From: Trichomonas tenax
Taxonomy: Eukaryota > Parabasalia > Trichomonadida > Trichomonadidae
Assembly (NCBI GenBank): GCA_023091735.1
Contig: JALKBU010001102.1
Location: 1-16,705, forward strand
Length of the DNA stretch: 16,705 nt
Reading direction: 5' to 3'
Of this stretch, positions 1-7,234 are shown piece after piece. Under the pieces are notes generated by a model, which was not told the DNA's origin, searched no databases, and worked only from the letters and a program-made list of their open reading frames with translations. The number at the start of each line of letters is the position of its first letter. Position 1 is the stretch's first letter. The position numbers and the translations under genes are program-made.

Positions 1-509
1 TTTTAACAAAAGATTATTTAATTTTTTTTAATCATAAATACTTTTGTTGCATTTTTTCATTGAAATAGAGACTTAGAGCTATTTTAATTCAGTAATTTAT
101 TTTCAAAATATATACACATATTATATACGAAACAAGAGCATATGTTAACAAAAATATTTGGCGGGAAAATTGTAAAAGTGATAGAAATATCATGGTCAGC
201 AAATACACAACAGAAGTCATCGCAATACGGAAAAGTAGTGCTCCTTGTGGCGTTGTGGCACCAGATGCTTGCAGCTTGTGATCACAATTTTAATTTGCAA
301 ACAAGCTCATTCACTACAAATCAGATCGAAACAAGCTTATTTTGACAAATTAAATCAAAAGGATTAATATCAAAATTAAACACATGTTCATTGAGCAAAA
401 CTATAAAACACATGATGGAGAGATCAAAAACGCGTTAAAAACATTAACATAAAAAGTCCCATCTGAATAAAATCAAAATTTTGAAAAGGTCCGTTCGATA
501 ATTTAGATA
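1..509. other. AT-rich spacer, no convincing gene
   Basis: This stretch is dominated by A/T runs and gives no recognisable protein or RNA gene. An ATG-started frame at 142-345 would give 67 residues, but the product resembles nothing I know and no initiator-like element precedes it. The stretch at about 200-340 is less AT-rich than the rest, so a gene relic is possible but not supported. No CACTTTT or TCAYWW element lies close to the start codon at 510, unlike most other genes here. Confidence 0.5.
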
Positions 510-3356
510 ATGAATTTGAAGCAAGTTAACATTATCCCCTCTTCGCAATTTTCGACACTTCTTGCTTCAGATGAATTGCTTCAAGTCAGCAATAACACTT
601 TATCGATAATTGACGTCCATACGGGCTTCGTGAAGAAATTTAATTTTCTTCAATCGGCTCCTAATGGATGCTACTTTAATTACGAAATTCCAAGCAAATT
701 AGTATTGACATTCAAGAATAAAACAACAAACATCGAGTCTTTATCTGTCATAGACGCATATACTGGCGAAAAATACCGTGAAATCGTTTTACACAACAAT
801 AAAGATGGCTTCAATCTTGTGTCCGTTGGCACTAATGTATATTTCACTCTCAAAGCAAACCAAAATGTTCTTTATTTCATGCCATTTTCAGATGGCCAAA
901 TCGCGCAACTCGATATGCAAGTTAAGATTAATTCGATTATAGGCCACCCAACAGAGAACAAGTTTTTAGTCTGCCGTGGCGATCAACAGAAAGAATTGGC
1001 GCAATTTAACTGCAAAGAAGGAAAACAAGAGTGGTCACGTCCAATCAACGACTATCAGTTCTTCAAGTTCATTGGAACACGTCTCGCAATGGGATATCAC
1101 AATGGCAAAATTTTATTGACAGATGACGATTTTCTCACAAACTGCAAAGAAGTCACAACACCACACGGAACCACACCAATCGACTGTGATGAAAACATTG
1201 CGATTTCGAGCGATGGTTTCATCTTTTCAACAGAAACTGGCAAAACATACGGATCTGTCCTCACAGCGAAAAACATCTACACGAGAGGATGCACAGTTGC
1301 TGTTGTTTCTATTGCTGATACATATATCTTCGAAGTTTCACATCCTCCTGTCGCTTTCCCACATCATCTCGGCCCAGGAATGCCATTCCACAAAGATGTC
1401 GCTTCCATCGATAGCAACATCTTCTTTGCTACAGGGTCGGCGCTTTTCTGCTTCAATTCATCTGGAAATGTTTCAATTACAAAATTCACAACACTACAGA
1501 ACGGTATCATCGAAAAAGTAGCTTATACACCCGCTATTGTTGCTGTTTGCTACAAGACAAGCGAAGGTTCGAAGAAGATCATGATTTTCAGTACAGGAAC
1601 ATTACAGCGTGATGAACCAGGAATTGACTGCTGCGCTGGTTCGAATGGCGATTTGTATGTTCTCACAGCAGCAGAAATACTCGTTTTCACAAAGAAGGGA
1701 ATTTCATTGTCCCAGAAAGCGAAATATCTGGCACCAGAAAATCACAGATTTGATGTTATCTTCCCAGCTGGCGACGACATCATCTTATACACAACAGAGA
1801 CAGGCGAAGCCGCAGTTTTGAGGAGTGGTCAATTGTGTCCATTCAGACTTCCACGCGAAGCTAAGATCATCAACTGGCCAGCGATTTGCACAGCTGATAC
1901 TTTATTCGTTATTACAGCAAATCACAAACCAGAAGACTTAGATCCAGCTCAGGACTTCGAGCAGTTTGATCTTACAATCACAAGCTGCGTCTGGTTCGGA
2001 TGGACCTTGTTCGCAGTTATTGATGATGGATTATATGCATTATCTGTTAGGAACTTTGCAAACGGAACATATTCGCTTAACAAGCGTAAATTAATGCGCT
2101 TGCCAAACAGCTCATGCGCTATTTGTGCCGTATATCCATCCCAAATGGTCTTCGTCACTACTGTTCCACAGCTATCCGTATTCAGAGAGGAAAGGCCGGT
2201 AGCCATCGATTGCTTGCCAGACATCCCTGCCAACGTCGATCCACAGATGTTTGCACGATTATTGTCATTCCTTCCTAAGAATCCAATTGATCCATCTATT
2301 CTTAAAGATTCACCACCTCTTATTGCAATCAGCGCTCTCAAACACTGCCATCCATCAGCAATCACTCCATTTGCTGTCGACATTTATGCCAAGTTCGGAA
2401 TGCTTGAGGACTTGCTGACGTTGTGCAGAAATGAAGCTGACATGAAGATTCTTGCTGATCGTGCAAGGAAGTTCGGTCAGTTCGAGTTATTGGCAACATT
2501 GCTTGATAAGATGAACGATGGCAGCGCTCTTTTGGAGCTCTATATCATTCTCAGATCCATTGATAACCTCCAAGGAATTGTTAAGAAGTATCCAAATCTT
2601 ACACCATGCATCAAGTTACTTGGCGTTGAACCTAAGCCAGATGTTGAGCGCCAGCCACTACCAAACCTTCCGCTTCCAAAGTGCAAGGCTCCAATAACAA
2701 GTGATGGCACGTACACATTGTACATTGGTACTCTCGAAGATGAAATCCAGTTATTCCCATCATCATTCGACGATCTCGACAACTTCGGAAGACGTGTCCA
2801 TGTTCTCACAGGAAGCGAAGCAGAGACTGCCAACGCTACACTTACATCAACTGTCGAAGAACAGGCGCCACCGGAGCCAGAGCCAGAAGACCCGAATATC
2901 GAAATCAAGGAGAAGCCAAAGGAGGATCCAGAGAAGGATATCAAGAAGCTTGCCCTCGATGCCTATTTCCAGGATGACGAAGAGCCAAAGTCATCCGGAC
3001 CTATCATGGATATCAAGCTCAATACAGATGTCCAGAAGCCAACAGGTCCAAAGAAGCCAATCAAGATCGGCTTCCAACTCAACATTGCAAACCAACCAGC
3101 GCCAGGCCAGACAAGGAGGCGTTCTACAACAACAAAGGTCAGAAGGAGCGAAGCAATGGATATCGATACTCTCGGCGATCTCTCCACAAGTCCAGCAAGG
3201 AGAGCTGCCCAGATGGCACCTTCTCCATCACCAGATATGTTCGTCAGCTCAGATCCAATGGGCTCAATTCCTTCACTCAACGGCGAAGAAGGCGGTGAGA
3301 AGCAGGAGGAGGTCAATCAACTTCCATTCCAAAGCTCTTTGTTCTTGGATCTTTAA
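510..3356 (+). CDS. Beta-propeller/alpha-solenoid protein with disordered tail, function unknown
   Basis: I do not recognise this 948-residue protein as a named family. Residues 1 to about 560 are a long run of short beta-strand-like segments with recurring patterns such as LSIIDVHTG and LSVIDAYTG, as in WD40-like propellers; the length would fit one large or two smaller propellers. Residues about 570-690 are helix-rich, with repeated A/L/F patterns (ISALKHCHP, FAVDIYAKFGMLEDLL, RARKFGQFELLATLL) typical of an alpha-solenoid. From about 780 the protein is low complexity: a Pro/Glu/Lys acidic tract, a segment IKIGFQLNI, a basic patch TRRRSTTTKVRR near 868 and a Ser/Pro tail. Propeller-plus-solenoid order is known from membrane coats (COPI, clathrin-like, TSET TTRAY subunits) and intraflagellar transport proteins, so a trafficking role is an inference. 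The start is the first ATG of the frame. The next gene follows after 64 bases on the same strand. Confidence 0.9.
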   Translation: MNLKQVNIIPSSQFSTLLASDELLQVSNNTLSIIDVHTGFVKKFNFLQSAPNGCYFNYEIPSKLVLTFKNKTTNIESLSVIDAYTGEKYREIVLHNNKDGFNLVSVGTNVYFTLKANQNVLYFMPFSDGQIAQLDMQVKINSIIGHPTENKFLVCRGDQQKELAQFNCKEGKQEWSRPINDYQFFKFIGTRLAMGYHNGKILLTDDDFLTNCKEVTTPHGTTPIDCDENIAISSDGFIFSTETGKTYGSVLTAKNIYTRGCTVAVVSIADTYIFEVSHPPVAFPHHLGPGMPFHKDVASIDSNIFFATGSALFCFNSSGNVSITKFTTLQNGIIEKVAYTPAIVAVCYKTSEGSKKIMIFSTGTLQRDEPGIDCCAGSNGDLYVLTAAEILVFTKKGISLSQKAKYLAPENHRFDVIFPAGDDIILYTTETGEAAVLRSGQLCPFRLPREAKIINWPAICTADTLFVITANHKPEDLDPAQDFEQFDLTITSCVWFGWTLFAVIDDGLYALSVRNFANGTYSLNKRKLMRLPNSSCAICAVYPSQMVFVTTVPQLSVFREERPVAIDCLPDIPANVDPQMFARLLSFLPKNPIDPSILKDSPPLIAISALKHCHPSAITPFAVDIYAKFGMLEDLLTLCRNEADMKILADRARKFGQFELLATLLDKMNDGSALLELYIILRSIDNLQGIVKKYPNLTPCIKLLGVEPKPDVERQPLPNLPLPKCKAPITSDGTYTLYIGTLEDEIQLFPSSFDDLDNFGRRVHVLTGSEAETANATLTSTVEEQAPPEPEPEDPNIEIKEKPKEDPEKDIKKLALDAYFQDDEEPKSSGPIMDIKLNTDVQKPTGPKKPIKIGFQLNIANQPAPGQTRRRSTTTKVRRSEAMDIDTLGDLSTSPARRAAQMAPSPSPDMFVSSDPMGSIPSLNGEEGGEKQEEVNQLPFQSSLFLDL

Positions 3357-3359
3357 TCA

Positions 3360-3363
3360 TAAA
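3360..3363 (+). terminator. TAAA polyadenylation signal candidate
   Basis: TAAA lies four bases after the TAA stop codon of the propeller/solenoid gene. In Trichomonas the UAAA tetranucleotide at or just after the stop is the described cleavage/polyadenylation signal. The assignment here rests on position only. Confidence 0.4.
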
Positions 3364-3396
3364 AGTAATTTTTCGTCTTTTGTATCAAATAAGCTT

Positions 3397-3410
3397 ATGA
3401 CACTTTTTAT
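3397..3410 (+). promoter_or_regulatory. Initiator-like element (GACACTTTTTAT)
   Basis: The sequence ATGACACTTTTTAT places ACACTT with its middle A at 3402, 19 bases before the ATG at 3421. It matches the trichomonad initiator TCAYWW except for the first T. Near-identical blocks stand before three other genes in this window (at 5816, 13646 and 14498), which supports a promoter role. Confidence 0.5.
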
Positions 3411-3420
3411 AAAATAACGA

Positions 3421-3882
3421 ATGTCTTCTGAAGATATAGACGAGATAGCGCAGAAATATCCACTCGTTTACAAACACTCCAGGAACTACGCGGCACGAAT
3501 AATACAAAAAGCATGGAATAAATACATGGCACGAATTACATATAAATATTTACTTCAATGTTGTCGCGATTTTGAACAGACATTAAGTCCGAAAGAACTC
3601 AGTCGTATATATCCCGAATTTTTAGAGTCGAGTGACAGTAAAATTAAAACAAAATTACAGATTAAAATGCAGGGAACTTCATTCCCGCCTTGCCTTGTTT
3701 GCAGGATTATATCAGATCAAACTCCGTCAGTTGATGGAAAGAAACACAATCCTAAATGGATCCCATTATTTAATGCCGGAAATTCGCCAAATGCTATTGA
3801 CCAGAAGTCTCTTGTTAGGCTGTACTTAGAGGCACAGCATTTACATGACGAAGCAATGGGAACTCGTGTACCAAAATATTAA
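3421..3882 (+). CDS. Small IQ-motif protein, C11orf65/MFI-like
   Basis: This 153-residue protein has a single IQ-type calmodulin-binding helix at about residues 22-40 (AARIIQKAWNKYMAR, with I28, Q29 and R38 in the expected spacing; the usual RG pair is degenerate). After a helical stretch there is a segment GTSFPPCLVCRI (85-96) and a C-terminal part ending EAMGTRVPKY. The order 'IQ helix, then G..FPP..... (K/R)I, then MGxR near the end' recalls the vertebrate C11orf65/MFI type of IQ protein; I offer this from memory of the pattern, with moderate to low confidence. Calmodulin or centrin binding is the family-based inference. No signal peptide or membrane segment is visible. It lies 64 bases after the propeller gene on the same strand but has its own initiator-like element, so it is probably a separate transcription unit. 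It faces the nuclease gene tail to tail. Confidence 0.88.
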   Translation: MSSEDIDEIAQKYPLVYKHSRNYAARIIQKAWNKYMARITYKYLLQCCRDFEQTLSPKELSRIYPEFLESSDSKIKTKLQIKMQGTSFPPCLVCRIISDQTPSVDGKKHNPKWIPLFNAGNSPNAIDQKSLVRLYLEAQHLHDEAMGTRVPKY

Positions 3883-3883
3883 A
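3880..3883 (+). terminator. TAAA overlapping the stop codon
   Basis: The stop codon TAA is followed directly by A, so the stop itself forms the TAAA polyadenylation signal, a trichomonad habit. Position is the only evidence. Confidence 0.4.
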
Positions 3884-3989
3884 ATATTGTGTTTGTTTAA
3901 TTGTAAGTAGTGTAAAGTAATTACCATATGTTTATAATACTATTTTTAATATTGAAATAGAAAGGTTTGATTTAATATCAAAAAATATA

Positions 3990-3993
3990 TTTA
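3990..3993 (-). terminator. TAAA polyadenylation signal candidate for the nuclease gene
   Basis: Read on the minus strand, TAAA lies about 21 bases after the TAG stop of the nuclease gene, beyond a T-rich run. It sits in the 131-base convergent spacer shared with the IQ-motif gene. Confidence 0.35.
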
Positions 3994-4013
3994 TATAAAA
4001 CAAAAAAAAATCT

Positions 4014-5816
4014 CTATTGAACAATCAAACATGAAATCTTATTGGCAAGAATCTTCTGTCCGAGCGGAAAAGCAATTTCAATATATTCTTGATTAAATGT
4101 CAAAGAAATTTCAAGCGGATGACCCTCACTGCCCTCTCCACTTGAAATAGACATAAATATCATCTTTTCTTTACCATTTTCTTCTGTAAAGACATAATCA
4201 ATTCCGAGCTTTTTGATAATTTCTTCAATTTTTTCGCGTGATGCATTCGTTCTTATTCTCCTCTTTAAATTGAGTTTGTAGATGTTCAAACTATAGTCGT
4301 GCTTAAATTCTTTCAAAGGTAACATCTTGCAAGAGTCATCTGTGCTCAAAATTACACCTTCGCACTTCTGTGGCTGACCGAGAGCGTAACTTACGCATTC
4401 TTTGTTAATATTGATGCTAACAGGTGTTTTCAGCATTGTGTAAATCCTCTTCAGGTTTCCGGGAGCTTCAGCTTGAATACCTGTAGTTCTTGAGATTCTT
4501 TCTGCAAGAGCATCGACACTTGAACGGTCTCCGTGGATTGTGCAAACTTTTGATGGCCTTACTCTTTCACATAATGATAAAATCTCGAATTGATCGGCAT
4601 GAGCAGAGAATGAAATCTTTTCAACTTTGCATTTGACTGTTATATCTATTGTCATTTGCGGTCTCTTGGACTGGAAAGTTACTCTATTTGTTGTTAAATC
4701 CCTTTTGAGAACTGCCAAACCAAATGTATTTGGACCGCAATAACCCGGGAAAATAATCATATTTTTCGGATCATCATACCATTTCTCCTTGTAGAAGAAA
4801 TTAAAGGCAGGTGTTCCAGGGTTCAACATACCTGATGTAGCAAGCATAACTAAGCCTCTTGACTCATCAAGTTTGTGCTTTGATGGAATAAAGTTGTGTG
4901 AATATACGAATTTAAATGCTGTTGATCCATTATCGAACAAATTAGTTTGAACAGTCGGATTCATCCAATTGACACATTGTTTATAAACTTTCATACAGTG
5001 TTCACCGAGATTTGTAGTATAATAGATAGGCTCTGAGTATCCCATTCTATTCCAATAATCTTCAAGCATCAGACAAATCTCCTGAAGTCTTCCTACAGCG
5101 AAAACAGGGATTAAAACTTTTCCTCCTTGTGCAACAACTTGATGAACCATTTGCACAAATGAACGTTCACGAGTTGCGATTGATTCACGAACAGTTCCTC
5201 CGTATGTTGATTCAGTAATAAGCAAATCAGGAAACAGTCTTGGTACAGCATGTCCCGACAAGTGGTGATCAGCAATTGCTGAGAAATCACCTGTGTATAT
5301 AAAAGACAATCCTCGATGTTGAACATAGAAACAAGCAGCGCCCAAAATGTGTCCTGCAGGGAATGCTTGTACATAAATACCTGGAGCAGCCTCAAATCTA
5401 TTGTAAAACTCAACTACTTTTATCTTCTGTTCGCTATTTTTCAGATCTTTTTCTTTATATGGTGGATTTTCAGTAACTTTCAGAAAATCGTCGAGCATGA
5501 TCGGCATCATCATGTGTGAAGCACGTGTCATGTAGACAGGGGCCTCGCATTTAAGAACTTCAGTGAGATATGGAACTGCAGCGAGATGATCTGTGTGAAT
5601 GTGACTAATTAGGACCAAATCGACTTTAGGGAATTGGTCGCCGTACGCTGGAAGTCTGTCTTTCTCGTCTTGCGCTGTAAAATTAACTCCGCAATCTAAA
5701 AGTACTCTTTTTGTGCCGATTTCGACCAAAATCGAAGAACGACCGACTTCACCTCCAGCGCCGAAGCACACAACTTGACAGTGAACGTCCTTTCTCTCTT
5801 TTGGTGAATGAGTCAT
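4014..5816 (-). CDS. CPSF73/INTS11-family RNA 3'-end endonuclease, INTS11-like
   Basis: This 600-residue protein is a metallo-beta-lactamase/beta-CASP endonuclease, the family that cuts pre-mRNA or snRNA 3' ends in the nucleus using two zinc ions. Visible motifs in order: GAGGEVGRS (19-27); HIHTDH with H72, H74, D76 and H77; H156 in FPAGHILGA; D177 in YTGDFS; motif A E202 in LITESTYGG; GGKVLIPVFAVGRLQE (231-246); motif B H406 in SFSAHAD; motif C H428 in CTIHGD. All metal-binding and catalytic positions appear intact. SFSAHAD, PGYC followed by TFG, GMLNPG and the 600-residue length favour INTS11, the Integrator nuclease. The stretch PIYYTTNL..CMKVYKQCVNWMN is closer to CPSF73, so the subfamily is not certain. 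Residues about 480-600 form a C-terminal dimerisation-type domain. The ATG lies 21 bases downstream of a TCACTT initiator match. Confidence 0.95.
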   Translation of the reverse strand: MTHSPKERKDVHCQVVCFGAGGEVGRSSILVEIGTKRVLLDCGVNFTAQDEKDRLPAYGDQFPKVDLVLISHIHTDHLAAVPYLTEVLKCEAPVYMTRASHMMMPIMLDDFLKVTENPPYKEKDLKNSEQKIKVVEFYNRFEAAPGIYVQAFPAGHILGAACFYVQHRGLSFIYTGDFSAIADHHLSGHAVPRLFPDLLITESTYGGTVRESIATRERSFVQMVHQVVAQGGKVLIPVFAVGRLQEICLMLEDYWNRMGYSEPIYYTTNLGEHCMKVYKQCVNWMNPTVQTNLFDNGSTAFKFVYSHNFIPSKHKLDESRGLVMLATSGMLNPGTPAFNFFYKEKWYDDPKNMIIFPGYCGPNTFGLAVLKRDLTTNRVTFQSKRPQMTIDITVKCKVEKISFSAHADQFEILSLCERVRPSKVCTIHGDRSSVDALAERISRTTGIQAEAPGNLKRIYTMLKTPVSININKECVSYALGQPQKCEGVILSTDDSCKMLPLKEFKHDYSLNIYKLNLKRRIRTNASREKIEEIIKKLGIDYVFTEENGKEKMIFMSISSGEGSEGHPLEISLTFNQEYIEIAFPLGQKILANKISCLIVQ

Positions 5817-5827
5817 TTAATTTTCGA

Positions 5828-5840
5828 ATCAAAAAGTGAC
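5828..5840 (-). promoter_or_regulatory. Initiator element GTCACTTTTTGAT
   Basis: On the minus strand TCACTT matches the trichomonad initiator TCAYWW exactly; its A falls at 5837, giving a 5' leader of about 21 bases before the ATG at 5816. The wider block CACTTTTTGAT recurs before the ASH-repeat gene. Confidence 0.6.
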
Positions 5841-7218
5841 ACTATTCCCCTGACACGTAAACTTTATTTGACACAATAACCTTTTTCTCATATCTATCTT
5901 TTAAATTGATATTCAAGCCTTATTACTATAATTATTCATCATAACATTTCAATCCAAACAGCATCTAACTAATGTTTTTCTCTTACAGTGAAAATATACC
6001 GAAAATAATTTCAGATTTCACAAATCTGATTTAAATTAAAACCATTCCTTAATAAAGTAACTGCATAATTTTAAATGTATATTTGTTATGCTATTAGAAA
6101 TAAGATATATGAATATAATACGCATTTCGAAATCCTCGAAAATCACGCCTGTGATACACATGCTGGATGACACTGTATTTAAATAGGGGATGTATCCAAT
6201 ATTTAGGGGATGAAAATTATATACAGATATATTGATATACGCATGTGCAGAATGCTATATCTATTCTAATTAATCAAATCTGAGCGTTTGAAAATTTTAT
6301 TTAAATTTTATCTATCTCTAATAATGACTCTAGTCAACTATATTTTAATTCATATTGTCCAGGCCTGTATAGAACATGGAGCATTGAATCGAAATCTAGA
6401 TATTTCTGTAAAAATACATCAGAATTGCAAAAATGTGGGATTTTTGAGTGATTTTATGGTCTTTAGCAGTTTCTCTAAGTACAAGCAGCGTATTCTAGTT
6501 AGTAAAATGCTGTAAAATCCCTTCAAGAGCAATGAATGCACTGATTGATTCTTGGAACTAGTGAAAAACTAGTGGAGAACGCATTACCACATTTGGAAGC
6601 GCACGTATAAGTTTAAAATTAATAAATAAGGGGACAGGGGATGCATCTTAAATTTCCCTTTTATGGGTAAATTTGAATGGTGTCTTATATCGTCACAATT
6701 TTTTGGTGTCCAACATAACCTTAGATACACTCAAATTTTAAATGGTGTGTGACGGTTTTTGATACACCATTCAAAAAATTTGAAATACAAGATAATAAGA
6801 AATATGCAACCTATGGATATAGTCAATTCGTTTAGATGAATTAGAATTTTCAAAAGAGTTGATTTTTACGCCAAAGACTCAAAACAATCACAAAAAACTG
6901 AATTTAAAAATACACACACCTGAGAACACTGGAAATGGAACTCAGGACCAGCTTTTTCACTTTTTTGAAAAGCGTAGAATATAATTATGATTTGATTTTA
7001 GTTTTTTAACAAATAAACAATTTTACATGTCAATAATTATAATTTCTAAAATTGGAACATAGTTATATTACAAAAAGTGAAATACGAATTGTGAATAATA
7101 ATAATATACCAAAATCAAAACAAAATAAAAAATTAATACGTTATTTCCAAAAATCGCGAATTTGAATGTTTTTATTTTAGGATTTTGCAGTTTTATTTAT
7201 TTCCGAATAAAAACAAAA
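5841..7218. other. AT-rich spacer with decayed repeats
   Basis: This is about 1.4 kb with no supportable gene. A frame at 6288-6515 has no ATG at its 5' end and its product is unrecognised. The segment 6340-6620 is less AT-rich than its surroundings and could be a relic. TAGGGGATG occurs twice near 6184-6212, and AGGGGATG again near 6636 with a nearby GGGGACA. An imperfect inverted repeat lies at 6669-6781 and is listed separately. Confidence 0.5.
6669..6781. repeat. Imperfect inverted repeat, MITE-like
   Basis: The left arm at 6669-6697 starts AAATTTGAATGGTGTC and ends CGTCACA. The right arm at 6748-6781, read on the other strand, starts AAATTTTTTGAATGGTGT and ends CCGTCACA. The arms match except for a four-base T insertion and a variable centre. 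The roughly 50-base loop holds a further partial copy (TCAAATTTTAAATGGTGTG). This looks like a small non-autonomous element or its remains. I could not identify target-site duplications. Confidence 0.5.
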
Positions 7219-7224
7219 TCATTA
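7219..7224 (+). promoter_or_regulatory. Initiator match TCATTA
   Basis: TCATTA fits TCAYWW, with the A at 7221, 14 bases before the ATG at 7235. It lacks the CACTTTT extension seen at the other genes. Confidence 0.45.
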
Positions 7225-7234
7225 GTGAATATTG

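Noticed and set aside
142..345. 67-residue ATG-started frame in the left spacer
   Set aside because: The product is not recognisable, has no initiator-like element and is short enough to arise by chance. I could not support it as a gene.
2701..3417. 238-residue frame overlapping the propeller/solenoid gene
   Set aside because: It is a +1-type shadow of the low-complexity tail, rich in Ser/Arg/Gln because of that tail's codons; the main frame is continuous through it.
6288..6515. 75-residue frame in the long spacer
   Set aside because: It begins with TTG, not ATG, lies in spacer-like composition and its product resembles nothing known. At most it is a relic.
7232..7234. TTG start one codon before the GAF/phosphodiesterase-like gene's ATG
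   Set aside because: Nuclear eukaryotic genes start at ATG, and the ATG at 7235 follows at once, 14 bases after the initiator match. I moved the start.
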